Source: an uncultured Lachnospiraceae bacterium
GTDB taxonomy: Bacteria; Bacillota; Clostridia; Lachnospirales; Lachnospiraceae
Direction of reading: 5' to 3'
NCBI GenBank assembly: GCA_910588875.1
Contig: CAJURT010000024.1
Span: forward strand, 1 to 57,164
Length of the DNA: 57,164 nt
The notes under the pieces were generated by a model. That model ran no database searches. It was not told the DNA's origin and was given only the letters and a program-made list of their open reading frames with translations. Made by a program: the position numbers and the translations under genes. Shown piece by piece: positions 1 through 9,031 of the stretch (position 1 is the first letter of the stretch; each line of letters starts with the position of its first letter).

Positions 1-1301
1 CGCTCCCGCTGGTCAATGGGATCATTCAGTTCCGAATAGGCATTGCACATCTCCCTTGCATAGATAAACAGTTCAAACCGCTCCACCAGTTCCGGTTTAT
101 CCGGCTTTCTCTTGGTCAGGGGAGATACCTCCACCGGATGATCCATAATGAAGGTAGGCTGAATCAAATGCTCCTCCACAAACTCCTCAAAGAACAGATT
201 AATGATATCACCGCGGACATGACGGGTCTCATAGTGAACCCCCTTCTCGTCCGCCAGCTTCTTCGCTTCCTCTGTAGTCTTAATCTCCTCAAAATCAATC
301 CCTGTGTACTTCTTAATGGCATCAATCATGGTCAGACGCTCAAAGGGCTTTCCAAGGTCAATCTCCACCTCAGCATAGGGAATAAGGGTGGTCCCGCATA
401 CCTCCTGGGCTACATGGCGGAACATGTTCTCCGTCAGATCCATCATGCCGTAATAATCCGTGTAAGCCTGGTAAAGCTCCATCAGGGTAAACTCCGGATT
501 ATGTCTGGTATCCAGCCCCTCATTGCGGAACACACGGCCAATCTCGTAGACCCGCTCCATACCGCCTACAATCAGCCTTTTCAGGTACAACTCCAGGGAG
601 ATCCTCAGCTTCACGTCTTCATCCAATGCATTGTAATGAGTCTCAAAGGGTCTGGCTGCCGCCCCTCCGGCATTGCTCACCAGCATAGGGGTTTCCACCT
701 CGAGAAAGCCCTGGGCATCCAGATAACGCCGGATACTGCTGATGATTCTGGAACGCATGACAAAGGTCTTCCTCACATCCTCATTCATGATCAGGTCTGT
801 GTACCGCTGGCGGTAACGCATATCCGTATTGGTCAGGCCATGATACTTCTCCGGAAGAATCTGCAGACTCTTGGACAAGAGTGTCATGGACTTTGCGTGA
901 ATGGAGATCTCTCCCATCTTCGTGGTAAACACAATGCCTTCCACGCCGACGATATCACCGATGTCCAGCTTCTTGAAGGCCTTATAGGCTTCCTCACCCA
1001 GATCGTCCCGCGCCACATAGCACTGAATGTTGCCTTTCAGATCCTGAATATTGCAGAAAGATGCCTTGCCCATCACACGCTTGGACATCATCCGCCCGGC
1101 AACGGAAACTTCCTTGCCCTCCCACTGTGCATAATCCTCTTTCACATCCGTACTGTGAACGGTTACATCATATTTTGTAATCTGGAACGGATCCTTTCCT
1201 GCTGCCTGAAGTTCTGCAAGCTTCTCCCGGCGCACCTTTAACAACTGATTTAAATCCGGTTCCTGGCTATGCTTCTTCTGCTGATTCTGCTGTTCTGCCA
1301 T
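1..1301 (-). CDS. lysS: Lysine--tRNA ligase (class II), C-terminus cut by the window edge
   Basis: This enzyme charges tRNA-Lys with lysine in the cytoplasm. The gene reads leftward off the window, so about 433 of roughly 500 residues are visible. The N-terminus MAEQQNQQKKHSQEPD is followed by an OB-fold anticodon-binding region and the class II catalytic domain, with motif 2 seen as FRNEGLDTRHNPEF. Motif 3 lies beyond base 1. The start at 1301 has AGGAG 8 bases upstream. It lies 77 bp downstream of greA, the usual greA-lysS pairing in Firmicutes, and is probably co-transcribed with it from the promoter at 1976-2004. Nothing looks broken in the visible part. Confidence 0.96.
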   Translation of the reverse strand, partial: MAEQQNQQKKHSQEPDLNQLLKVRREKLAELQAAGKDPFQITKYDVTVHSTDVKEDYAQWEGKEVSVAGRMMSKRVMGKASFCNIQDLKGNIQCYVARDDLGEEAYKAFKKLDIGDIVGVEGIVFTTKMGEISIHAKSMTLLSKSLQILPEKYHGLTNTDMRYRQRYTDLIMNEDVRKTFVMRSRIISSIRRYLDAQGFLEVETPMLVSNAGGAAARPFETHYNALDEDVKLRISLELYLKRLIVGGMERVYEIGRVFRNEGLDTRHNPEFTLMELYQAYTDYYGMMDLTENMFRHVAQEVCGTTLIPYAEVEIDLGKPFERLTMIDAIKKYTGIDFEEIKTTEEAKKLADEKGVHYETRHVRGDIINLFFEEFVEEHLIQPTFIMDHPVEVSPLTKRKPDKPELVERFELFIYAREMCNAYSELNDPIDQRE

Positions 1302-1378
1302 CCTCTGCTCCTCTTTTTCGTGGAATAATAATCATATGCAACCGTTCCTATTCCTTTCGGACGGTTACAGCTATCTGC

Positions 1379-1870
1379 CTATGACACCCTCTGAATTTCC
1401 AGCACTTTATACTGGATCACCCCGGCCTGTGTTTCCACATCCACTACATCCCCCACACTTTTACCAAGCAATGCCTGGCCAACCGGTGATTCATTTGAAA
1501 TCTTGTTCTGCAGGCTGTTCGCTTCCGTGGAGCCAACAATCCGGAACTCCATTTCCTCATCAAAATCCGCATCATAAACCTTAACTTTACAGCCAATGCT
1601 GATCTTGTTGATATCTATCTCATCCTCGTCAATCACTTCCGCGTTCTTTAAAAGCTTTTCCAGTTTCTCAATCCGAAGTTCAATGTCCCGCTGTTCATCC
1701 TTTGCAGCATCATACTCCGCATTTTCAGACAAGTCCCCCTGCTCTCTTGCTTCCTTAATCTTTTGTGCTATTTCCCGTCTGCGATTCACTTTCAAATCCT
1801 GAAGTTCATCTTCATACTGCTTCAGGCCAGCATAGGTTAAAATATTTTTCTTTTCCGCCATGCCACTCAT
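1379..1870 (-). CDS. greA: Transcription elongation factor GreA
   Basis: GreA rescues backtracked RNA polymerase by stimulating transcript cleavage in the secondary channel. The protein has 163 residues, close to the normal 155-165. Residues 1 to about 80 form the charged coiled-coil domain (LKQYEDELQDLKVNRRREIA, then the acidic-tip region SENAEYDAAKDEQ). The rest is the FKBP-like domain (VGQALLGKSVGDVVDVE). AGGA precedes the first ATG at 1870. A second in-frame ATG at 1861 would remove MSG and is a possible alternative. A consensus sigma-A promoter lies 106 bases upstream, and lysS follows. Confidence 0.96.
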   Translation of the reverse strand: MSGMAEKKNILTYAGLKQYEDELQDLKVNRRREIAQKIKEAREQGDLSENAEYDAAKDEQRDIELRIEKLEKLLKNAEVIDEDEIDINKISIGCKVKVYDADFDEEMEFRIVGSTEANSLQNKISNESPVGQALLGKSVGDVVDVETQAGVIQYKVLEIQRVS

Positions 1871-1975
1871 TTCCTTCCTTTTTTACTACTCTGCACCAAA
1901 CCGCTCCTTCTCATCCGGCTCTCTGGCAGTCGCCAATTCCGTGCCAGCACGGCTTTGGCTCGTTGCATTCCATGT

Positions 1976-2004
1976 ATTATATCCTAAAGAACCAGGCTTG
2001 TCAA
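1976..2004 (-). promoter_or_regulatory. Sigma-A-type promoter of greA-lysS
   Basis: On the minus strand the -35 is TTGACA (1999-2004) and the -10 is TATAAT (1976-1981), with a 17-base spacer. This is a full consensus match. Two head-to-tail copies of CAATATTTCCAC (2019-2042) lie 15 bases upstream of the -35. Confidence 0.85.
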
Positions 2005-2018
2005 GAATCGTTGGGAGC

Positions 2019-2042
2019 CAATATTTCCACCAATATTTCCAC
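2019..2042. repeat. Tandem 12-bp direct repeat upstream of greA promoter
   Basis: CAATATTTCCAC occurs twice without a gap, at 2019-2030 and 2031-2042. It sits in the UP-element or activator position of the greA promoter. No function is known to me. Confidence 0.8.
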
Positions 2043-2144
2043 ACAATCTGCGGGGCGTACAAGCATCCCGGCAGACAGGCCGATACCCCAAACCCCGTTT
2101 TTTTCCTTGTCCTGGAAAACGGGTTCCGGGACAGGTTTTAGTCC

Positions 2145-3113
2145 TTAACGCCTCCTGGTAAGCTGTGGCAGCAGAGCCTCCAGGCCTGCAATGGTTTCCA
2201 CATAGTTACATTCCCTGCGCACAGACGCAGAGTGTGGGAGCCCCGCCGTATACCAGGCAATATGTTTGCGCATCTCCTTCATCCCCAGAAGTTCCCCCTT
2301 CTGTTCCACCTGCATCCTGGCATGCCGCAGAACCATCCGGCAAATCTCTTCTGCATTTGGCTCCGGCAGTAACTCCCCGGTATCCAGATAATGTTTAATC
2401 CGCCCAAACAGCCAGGGATTCCCCTGTGCCCCCCGTGCAATCATCAGCCCGTCACACCCTGTCTCCTCTATCATCCTCCCGGCATCCTCTGGCGAAAAAA
2501 TATCCCCATTTCCAATCACCGGAATTTTCACCGCCTCTTTCACCTTACGGATGATATCCCAGTCTGCATGTCCCGAATAAAATTGCTGCCGGGTTCTTCC
2601 ATGAACCGCCACTGCCGCCACACCGCAGCCCTCCGCAATCCTGGCAATCTCCACGGCATTCACATGCCCCTCATCGAATCCTTTCCGAAACTTCACCGTC
2701 ACCGGCTTTTTTACCTTTTTCACCAATGCAGACAGGATTCTCTCTACCCGTGCCGGATCCTTCATTAATGCGGAACCCTCCCCATTATTCACCACCTTCG
2801 GAACCGGGCATCCCATATTAAAATCAATGATATCGCAGGGTCCCTCCGCAACCCGCGCCGCCATCTCACTTACTGTCTCTGGATCCGAGCCAAATAGCTG
2901 TACGGCAATCGGATGCTCCTCCTGATTGATCTGCAGAAGTTCCAGGGTATTCCGGTTATTATAATAAATTGCCTTTGCGCTGACCATCTCCGTGCATAAC
3001 AGGCCGCATCCCTGTTCCCGGCAAAGCTTCCGGAAAGGCTGGTCTGTCACCCCCGCCATTGGCGCTAACAGCAGATTGTTTTCCGGTTCCACATCTCCTA
3101 TCCGCAGTTTCAT
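2145..3113 (-). CDS. dusB: tRNA-dihydrouridine synthase, DusB family
   Basis: This FMN-dependent enzyme reduces uridines in the tRNA D-loop. The 322-residue protein matches the family length. It begins with the flavin-binding TIM-barrel motif LLAPMAGVTDQPFRKL. The catalytic cysteine is Cys102 in FNMGCPVPKVVNNGEGSAL. The motifs VHGRTRQQFYSG and PVIGNGDI (phosphate binding) follow. Its start overlaps the stop of the upstream small gene by 4 bases (ATGA), implying coupled translation. It lies downstream of the DUF6145-like gene and upstream of greA. Confidence 0.94.
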   Translation of the reverse strand: MKLRIGDVEPENNLLLAPMAGVTDQPFRKLCREQGCGLLCTEMVSAKAIYYNNRNTLELLQINQEEHPIAVQLFGSDPETVSEMAARVAEGPCDIIDFNMGCPVPKVVNNGEGSALMKDPARVERILSALVKKVKKPVTVKFRKGFDEGHVNAVEIARIAEGCGVAAVAVHGRTRQQFYSGHADWDIIRKVKEAVKIPVIGNGDIFSPEDAGRMIEETGCDGLMIARGAQGNPWLFGRIKHYLDTGELLPEPNAEEICRMVLRHARMQVEQKGELLGMKEMRKHIAWYTAGLPHSASVRRECNYVETIAGLEALLPQLTRRR

Positions 3114-3457
3114 CTTTCCCTCCCCTCGCCTGCAAAGCTTTCTCCCGGGTTTTTGAACAGAAACAGAGTCTTATAATATAATTCAAGCCCTTCCAGCAAT
3201 TCCCTTTGCTGCTCCCTATATTGCTTGATCTTTAAGTCTGCCCCTATTTCATCATAATAACCGTCGTACTCTGACGTTGTATGTTTGAATTCCAGTTTTC
3301 CGCCCTCATCGAATTCCATTGTCAGTATCCCTCCGCATTCTTCTGTGAACCATACACATAAGATCTGCAGTTCCTTTTGGACAGCTTCCGGCAGATTGGA
3401 AAATGTTTCATTAAAATAATATTTCCGTTCATAGCCATTAGAACCACAAAGTACCAT
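3110..3457 (-). CDS. Small conserved protein, DUF6145-like
   Basis: This is a protein of about 115 residues starting MVLCGSNGYERKYYFNETF. I recognise it only as a Lachnospiraceae protein of unknown function that usually sits next to dusB; the DUF6145 label is from memory. It is acidic and aromatic-rich, with no signal peptide or membrane segment. I chose the start at 3457 because GGAGG lies just upstream. The frame stays open to 3556, but that extension is rich in Cys, Ala and Gly and looks non-coding. The stop overlaps the dusB start, so the two are likely one transcript. Confidence 0.7.
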   Translation of the reverse strand: MVLCGSNGYERKYYFNETFSNLPEAVQKELQILCVWFTEECGGILTMEFDEGGKLEFKHTTSEYDGYYDEIGADLKIKQYREQQRELLEGLELYYKTLFLFKNPGESFAGEGRER

Positions 3458-3581
3458 CTTTTCCCCTTTCCTCCTTAGGCCACAGCCTGCCGCGCAGCAG
3501 GCTTCCCTGCCGCAGCCGGCCGCTTCAGGGCCCATTCTCTTTGCAAGGGCACGCAATCATCAAACATGCCCGGATGAAACT

Positions 3582-3619
3582 AAAAAGCCCGGCAGACCTA
3601 TCACCCATGGCTGCCGGGC
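3582..3619 (-). terminator. Rho-independent terminator after pfkA
   Basis: On the minus strand GCCCGGCAG pairs with CTGCCGGGC across a 15-base loop and is followed by TTTTTAG. It lies about 40 bases past the pfkA stop. Confidence 0.88.
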
Positions 3620-3660
3620 ATCCTTTATCATGCCTGTTTACTTTTCCAACCTATTCCTGT

Positions 3661-4635
3661 TTACCGAACCAGGAGTTTGCAGATTTCGAACTGGTCTTCC
3701 GGGATATCCTTCTTCATCTGGAGTGCTTCCTGGATATCAAAATCCACATACTCACCATTCTTATAGGCCACCACACGGTTGCTCTTGCCCTCGGCCAGCA
3801 GCATCGCTGCTTTCGCTCCCATAATAGACGCATATACCCTGTCCTTACAAGTCGGTGTCCCGCCCCGCTGCATATGGCCCAAGATCGTCGCCCGCGTCTC
3901 CACGCCAGTCGCTGCCTCAATCCTCCTGGCCATTGAAGTGGAATGACCGATCCCTTCGGCATTAATAATAATATTATGCTTCTTTCCCTGCTTACGGTTT
4001 GCAATAATACGGTTGATCAACACCTGCTCATTGCCGTCATAACGTTCCGGGAGCAGCACATCCTCTGCACCGTTGGCAAAACCGCACCACAATGCAATGT
4101 AACCCGCGTTCCGCCCCATAACCTCAATAATACTGCACCGTTCATGTGAGGTGGAGGTATCCCGCACCCGGTCTATCGCTTCCATGGCCGTATTCACCGC
4201 AGTATCAAACCCGATGGTATAATCACTGCAGGCCACATCCAGGTCAATGGTCCCTGGCACCCCAATTGTATTAATCCCCAGAGCAGCCAGCTTGCCAGCG
4301 CCCCTGAAGGAGCCATCACCACCGATTACCACTACACCGTCAATCCCATGCTTGCGGCAAATCTCCGCCCCCAGCTGCTGCCCTTCCAGCGTAGTGAACT
4401 CCATGCAGCGGGCCGTATAGAGGATCGTCCCGCCACGGTAGATAATGTTGGAAACGCTTGAACTCTTCAGATCAACAATCTCCTCCTGCAGAAGCCCTGC
4501 ATATCCACGCATGATCCCCTTCACATTCAGCCCCAGGTTCAGAGCGGTCCGGACCACTGCACGAATAGCTGCATTCATGCCCGGTGCATCTCCACCGCTT
4601 GTGAGAACGCCTATTGTCTTAACCTCTTTTGCCAT
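3661..4635 (-). CDS. pfkA: 6-phosphofructokinase, ATP-dependent
   Basis: It phosphorylates fructose 6-phosphate to fructose 1,6-bisphosphate, the committed glycolytic step. The 324-residue length is typical of bacterial ATP-PfkA. The Rossmann motif is SGGDAPGMNAAIR near residue 14. The ATP motif is GGDGSFRGA; Gly rather than Asp after GGD indicates ATP, not pyrophosphate. The catalytic loop reads PGTIDLD, keeping both aspartates but with Leu where most relatives have Asn. It lies 80 bp downstream of dnaE, a gene order I associate with Lachnospiraceae, and ends in the terminator at 3582-3619. Confidence 0.96.
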   Translation of the reverse strand: MAKEVKTIGVLTSGGDAPGMNAAIRAVVRTALNLGLNVKGIMRGYAGLLQEEIVDLKSSSVSNIIYRGGTILYTARCMEFTTLEGQQLGAEICRKHGIDGVVVIGGDGSFRGAGKLAALGINTIGVPGTIDLDVACSDYTIGFDTAVNTAMEAIDRVRDTSTSHERCSIIEVMGRNAGYIALWCGFANGAEDVLLPERYDGNEQVLINRIIANRKQGKKHNIIINAEGIGHSTSMARRIEAATGVETRATILGHMQRGGTPTCKDRVYASIMGAKAAMLLAEGKSNRVVAYKNGEYVDFDIQEALQMKKDIPEDQFEICKLLVR

Positions 4636-4715
4636 AACCTGCTCCTCCTATTTGTCCCACGCCCAACGGCGTTGATCTACATATACTGAATTGTTTTTAT
4701 TTTAAATCATTTCTC

Positions 4716-7700
4716 CTATCTTTTCAATCCCTTTTCCACAAGTTTGACATTATTTTCACCAAGCAATGGGTATAACCTCTCCAGAATTGTCTTATTTGCA
4801 CATACTCTCCAGTTTGCGGGCAAAATCTTCTTTGCCCGTTCCTTTTTTAAGAAAATCCCAACCGTGTCCTGCCCTTCCTCCATTTTCAGGATATCAAAAA
4901 CCTGCTGCTGTTTTTCATCATATTCCGCCTTGTCGGCAAACTGCAGCCACAACTCCCTCGGGAGGGATTCAAAAGGAATCACCTGCTCTAGGATCAGCTT
5001 TCCCACAGCGTCATCCCCCATAGAAACCCGTCCCCGCACAAACACCTTGGAATCCTCCACCAGCTGGCTGCGCCCCCGCTCATAGTCCCTGGGGAATACC
5101 AGAACCTCCACGGTTCCCACCAAATCCTCAATCGTCACAAAGGCCATCATTTTTCCTGTCTTTGTGGTTTTTGCCATCTTGCTGATGATCATTCCGCCGA
5201 TTATCACATGTTCCCCATCGGCAAGCACCGCCCTGCCCCCCTCTTCTTCCGCAGAAAAATCTGTGGTACGGGCAGTGATGCTGTTCTTCCACACCTCCAT
5301 ATATTCCTCCAGGGGGTGCCCGCTGACATACACTCCCAGGATTTCCTTTTCAAAAGCCAGCAGTTCCTCCTTTGGAAATTCCTCCACCTCCGGCATCCGG
5401 ATCTGATACTGCTTCTTTTCCTCCTCACCGGCAAAATCAAACAGGCTCATCTGTCCTTCCAGGGAATTCTTCTTTTCCTTATTCTTCTGTTCCAAAAGTT
5501 CCGGGGCAATCATTGTCTTCTGCCGGCGGTTGCCTGGAAGGCTGTCCAATGCACCCGACTTAATAAAATTCTCCAATGTACGTTTATTGAGTTCTTTTCC
5601 CCCCATCCGTTCCACAAAATCATCCAGGGAGGTGTAAAATCCCCCGCTTTCCCGCTCCTTGACTATCGCGTCCACCATTGTGCGCCCCACACTCTTAATC
5701 GCGGAAAGCCCATAACGGATCCCCTCTCCTGCAACGGAAAAACCGCTCTCCCCCTCATTGATATCCGGCGGCTGGATCCCAATCCCCATCTGGCGGCAAC
5801 TCAGGATATACTCTGCCACCTTTGTATTATTGTCCATTACCGAGGTCATCAGGGCCGCCATAAATTCTTTCGGGTAATAATATTTCAAATATGCCGTCTG
5901 GACTGCCACCACTGCATAGCATGCTGCATGGGACTTATTAAATGCATATTTGGCAAAATCAATCATCTCATCATAGATATGGTTTGCTGTCTTCTCATCA
6001 ATCCCATTGGCAATGCAGCCGGCAACCCCCTCCTCCGGATTCCCGTAAACAAAGTTCTGTCTCTCTTTCTCCATCACTGCAGTCTTTTTCTTGGACATGG
6101 CACGGCGCACCAGGTCACTGCGCCCCATGGTATATCCCGCCAAATCCCGCACAATCTGCATCACCTGTTCCTGATAGACAATACACCCATAGGTCGGGCT
6201 TAAGATAGGTTCCAGCTGCGGGCAGTCATAAACTGCCTGTGCCTTGTCATTCTTCCCTTTCAGGTAGCGTGGGATAAAATCCATCGGCCCCGGGCGGTAC
6301 AATGCCACCCCGGCTATGATATCCTCCAGATTCTCCGGTTTCAACTCCTTCATGAAGTTCTTCATGCCGGAACTTTCCAGCTGGAACACCCCGTCGCATT
6401 TCCCTGTCCCAATCGATGCCAGCACGGCTTTGTCATTATAATCGATCTTCCCCATATCCAGGCGGATGCCGTGGTTTTTTTCCACCTGCCTCACAGCATT
6501 CTGGATCACGGTCAGGGTCCGGAGCCCCAGGAAATCCATTTTCAAAAGCCCCAGTTCCTCCAGAGTGGTCATGGTAAACTGTGTGGTGATCGTGCCGTCC
6601 TGCGCACGGGACAAAGGGACAAACTCGTCCATTGCCCGCTGGCCGATTACCACCCCGGCTGCATGCATGGATGTGTGGCGTGGCAGCCCCTCCAGGCGCT
6701 TTGCCATATCAATTAAGTATTTAACCTCCTGATCCTGCTGGTATGCTTCCCGCAAATCCGGGCTCTGCCGAAGAGCCTTGTCAAGGGTCATGCCCAAATC
6801 CCCGGGTATCATTTTTGCTATGGCATCGCAGCGGGCATACGGCATATCGAGCACCCGCCCCACATCCCGCACCACACCCTTAGCAGCCAATGTACCAAAG
6901 GTAACAATCTGCACCACCTGGTCCTTTCCATATTTCTCCACCACATAATCAATGACCTCCTGGCGCCGTTCAAAACAAAAATCAATATCAATATCCGGCA
7001 TGGATACTCTCTCCGGATTCAAAAAACGTTCAAACAGTAAATGATAGCGAACCGGATCGATATCCGTGATCTCCAGGAAGTAAGCCACAATACTGCCTGC
7101 CGCAGAACCCCTCCCCGGGCCAACCATAATATCATGGGAACGCGCAAAATGGATAAAATCCCACACGATCAGAAAATAGTCCACATATCCCATATTGCGG
7201 ATTACATCCAGTTCATATGTGAGGCGTTCCCTCAATGTCCCGTCATCCTGGGGATAACGCTTTGCCATGCCGTCCTCGCACAGCTTGTTCAGGTAACTCC
7301 AGGAATCATAGCCTTCCGGCACATCATAATGCGGCAGTTTGGTTACCCCGAATTCTATTTCCACGTTGCACCGCTCAGCAATCTTATGGGTATTGTCAAT
7401 TGCCTCCTGGGCATAGGAAAACAATTCCCGCATCTCCTGCTCCGACTTGCAGTAATACTGTCCCCCCTCATAGCGCATCCTGTTTTCATCCGCAACTTTT
7501 TTGCCGGTCTGGATGCATAAAAGGATATCGTGGGCCGCCGCATCCTGGGCGAAGGTATAATGGATATCATTGGTGGCAACCAGGCCAATCCCCAATTCCT
7601 GACTCATACGCATCAGCCCCTGGTCAACCGTCCGCTGCATTGGGATCCCATGGTCTTGCAGTTCCAGGAAAAAATTCCCTTTTCCGAAGATCTCCTGGTA

Positions 7701-8183
7701 ATGCAGGGCAGACTTCTTCGCCTCCTCATACATCCCCCGCGCCAGGTTCCGCTGTACCTCCCCGGCCAGGCAGGCGCTAAGCGCAATGATCCCCTCATGA
7801 TAGGTCTCCAGCACCTCATAATCCACCCTTGGTTTATAATAAAAACCGTCAATAAAACCCTTCGACACAATCTTCATCAGGTTATGGTACCCCTGGTTAT
7901 TCTCCGCCAGTAAAACCAGATGGTAATACCGGTCCTCCCCGCTGCCGGTCTCCCGGTCAAAACGCGAGCCGGGCGCCACATAAACCTCACAGCCAATGAT
8001 TGGCTTAATCCCCGCTTCCCTTGCTGCCCGGTAAAAATCAATCACGCCGTACATCACCCCATGGTCCGTTACTGCCATGCTGTCCATGCCCAAATCCTTC
8101 GCGCACTGCACCAATTCTTTTATTTTACAAGAACCGTCCAGCAAGCTATATTCTGTATGGACGTGCAGATGTGTAAATGCCAT
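4716..8183 (-). CDS. dnaE: DNA polymerase III alpha subunit, DnaE type
   Basis: This is a replicative DNA polymerase of the C family. Clostridia normally also carry PolC, which is not in this window. The protein has 1155 residues. It opens with the PHP domain (HLHVHTEYSLLDGSCK). The palm contains GRGSAAGSIVAY and the catalytic aspartates in MPDIDIDFCFERR near residue 395. Helix-hairpin-helix and OB-fold parts follow (the OB region is near GGMIISKMAKTTKTGKMMAF). No intein or frameshift is seen. A promoter lies at 8290-8318, and pfkA follows. Confidence 0.97.
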   Translation of the reverse strand: MAFTHLHVHTEYSLLDGSCKIKELVQCAKDLGMDSMAVTDHGVMYGVIDFYRAAREAGIKPIIGCEVYVAPGSRFDRETGSGEDRYYHLVLLAENNQGYHNLMKIVSKGFIDGFYYKPRVDYEVLETYHEGIIALSACLAGEVQRNLARGMYEEAKKSALHYQEIFGKGNFFLELQDHGIPMQRTVDQGLMRMSQELGIGLVATNDIHYTFAQDAAAHDILLCIQTGKKVADENRMRYEGGQYYCKSEQEMRELFSYAQEAIDNTHKIAERCNVEIEFGVTKLPHYDVPEGYDSWSYLNKLCEDGMAKRYPQDDGTLRERLTYELDVIRNMGYVDYFLIVWDFIHFARSHDIMVGPGRGSAAGSIVAYFLEITDIDPVRYHLLFERFLNPERVSMPDIDIDFCFERRQEVIDYVVEKYGKDQVVQIVTFGTLAAKGVVRDVGRVLDMPYARCDAIAKMIPGDLGMTLDKALRQSPDLREAYQQDQEVKYLIDMAKRLEGLPRHTSMHAAGVVIGQRAMDEFVPLSRAQDGTITTQFTMTTLEELGLLKMDFLGLRTLTVIQNAVRQVEKNHGIRLDMGKIDYNDKAVLASIGTGKCDGVFQLESSGMKNFMKELKPENLEDIIAGVALYRPGPMDFIPRYLKGKNDKAQAVYDCPQLEPILSPTYGCIVYQEQVMQIVRDLAGYTMGRSDLVRRAMSKKKTAVMEKERQNFVYGNPEEGVAGCIANGIDEKTANHIYDEMIDFAKYAFNKSHAACYAVVAVQTAYLKYYYPKEFMAALMTSVMDNNTKVAEYILSCRQMGIGIQPPDINEGESGFSVAGEGIRYGLSAIKSVGRTMVDAIVKERESGGFYTSLDDFVERMGGKELNKRTLENFIKSGALDSLPGNRRQKTMIAPELLEQKNKEKKNSLEGQMSLFDFAGEEEKKQYQIRMPEVEEFPKEELLAFEKEILGVYVSGHPLEEYMEVWKNSITARTTDFSAEEEGGRAVLADGEHVIIGGMIISKMAKTTKTGKMMAFVTIEDLVGTVEVLVFPRDYERGRSQLVEDSKVFVRGRVSMGDDAVGKLILEQVIPFESLPRELWLQFADKAEYDEKQQQVFDILKMEEGQDTVGIFLKKERAKKILPANWRVCANKTILERLYPLLGENNVKLVEKGLKR

Positions 8184-8289
8184 CGCTGCCTCTTCTCCTT
8201 TCCCTTCCTGATGCCGTCAGGCTTGCTCCGTTTATAGGCTTACCACGCTTTCCCCGGCAACCCCCTGCCCAAATTCAAAATTCTATTCT

Positions 8290-8318
8290 ATGTTACCGGC
8301 AATCCCCACTGCCGTCAA
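8290..8318 (-). promoter_or_regulatory. Probable promoter of dnaE
   Basis: On the minus strand the -35 is TTGACG (8313-8318) and the -10 is TAACAT (8290-8295), with a 17-base spacer. This gives a leader of about 100 bases before dnaE. Confidence 0.55.
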
Positions 8319-8385
8319 GCATTTTCGCCGCCATTCCCTTGTCCTGGCCATTTCGGCACTGCCAGGGCCGCAATACTGCAATATA

Positions 8386-8443
8386 AAAACATCTCCTCTT
8401 TGATAAGAACCTCCTCATCCGGAATTCCTATCAAAAAGGAGAT
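8386..8443 (-). terminator. Rho-independent terminator after the BlaI-type gene
   Basis: A long imperfect stem pairs ATCTCCT-TTTGATA-GAA with TTC-TATCAAA-AGGAGAT. On the minus strand it is followed by GTTTTTAT. It lies about 40 bases past the stop at 8482. Confidence 0.75.
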
Positions 8444-8481
8444 CATTCCCCCTACTGCCGATATTCTGCCAGCTTTCTATC

Positions 8482-8868
8482 TCACTTAACTGTCTCGAGG
8501 ACCTTTCTCACTTCCTCCTTCTCCTGTTCCGTCAGTTCTCCCTCACCAATGTATGCAGCTATCAAAGCCTTAAAAGAATTGTTGTAACAAACCTCTACCA
8601 GTTCCTTCGTCCACCTGTGGATGTGCTCATCCCTGGTGCATAAGGCATGGTACTCATTATATGGATTAACTACACTCCGCTCTGCCTGGATCATCCCCAT
8701 CTTCTGGAGGCCGTTCAGAAAAGTGTTCAGAGTCTGTACCTTCCACTCCTTCTTCCAGTCCCTCCTGGCAATCTCCATAATCTCCCGGAATGTCATCGGC
8801 CTGTTCTCTGACCAAAAAAGTTCCATAATCAGCAATTCTGTGTTAGTCAATCCATAATTATTCTTCAT
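8482..8868 (-). CDS. BlaI/MecI/CopY-family transcriptional repressor
   Basis: This is a 128-residue winged-helix protein. The N-terminus LTNTELLIMELFWSENRPMTFREI and then WKVQTLNTFLNGLQKMGMI match the DNA-recognition domain of BlaI/MecI repressors. The C-terminal half (about residues 80-128) would be the dimerisation and cleavage region. Classical members are cut by a BlaR/MecR-type membrane protease, and no such partner lies next to it. It is a single-gene transcript between its own promoter (8949-8977) and terminator. Its target is unknown; autoregulation is plausible. Confidence 0.8.
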   Translation of the reverse strand: MKNNYGLTNTELLIMELFWSENRPMTFREIMEIARRDWKKEWKVQTLNTFLNGLQKMGMIQAERSVVNPYNEYHALCTRDEHIHRWTKELVEVCYNNSFKALIAAYIGEGELTEQEKEEVRKVLETVK

Positions 8869-8930
8869 AGGCCATTTCCTCTTCCATACGGATTCTCATC
8901 TTTGCAGTGAGATACAAGCAGACTCAATAT

Positions 8931-8977
8931 TAACTTTAGTTTTAGGTAATTATATCATGGGAAAATAGATGTAGCAA
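8931..8977 (-). promoter_or_regulatory. Promoter and possible operator of the BlaI-type gene
   Basis: On the minus strand the -35 is TTGCTA (8972-8977) and the -10 is TATAAT (8949-8954), with a 17-base spacer. Just downstream, AACTTTAGTT (about 8932-8941) is a near-palindrome in a typical repressor position. Its use as an operator is inference. Confidence 0.55.
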
Positions 8978-8989
8978 GGAATTTCTGCC

Positions 8990-9014
8990 GAAAATCAGCA
9001 TGCCTTCCCATGCC
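8990..9014 (-). terminator. Weak candidate terminator of the cystine operon
   Basis: On the minus strand GCATG-N6-CATGC is followed by TGATTTTC, about 20 bases past the M24 peptidase stop. The stem is short, so this is tentative. Confidence 0.35.
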
Positions 9015-9031
9015 CGGAACCCCTCTTTTCC

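Noticed and set aside
2019..2042. Short tandem repeat considered as a CRISPR start
   Set aside because: There are only two abutting 12-bp units and no spacers. No cas genes occur in the window.
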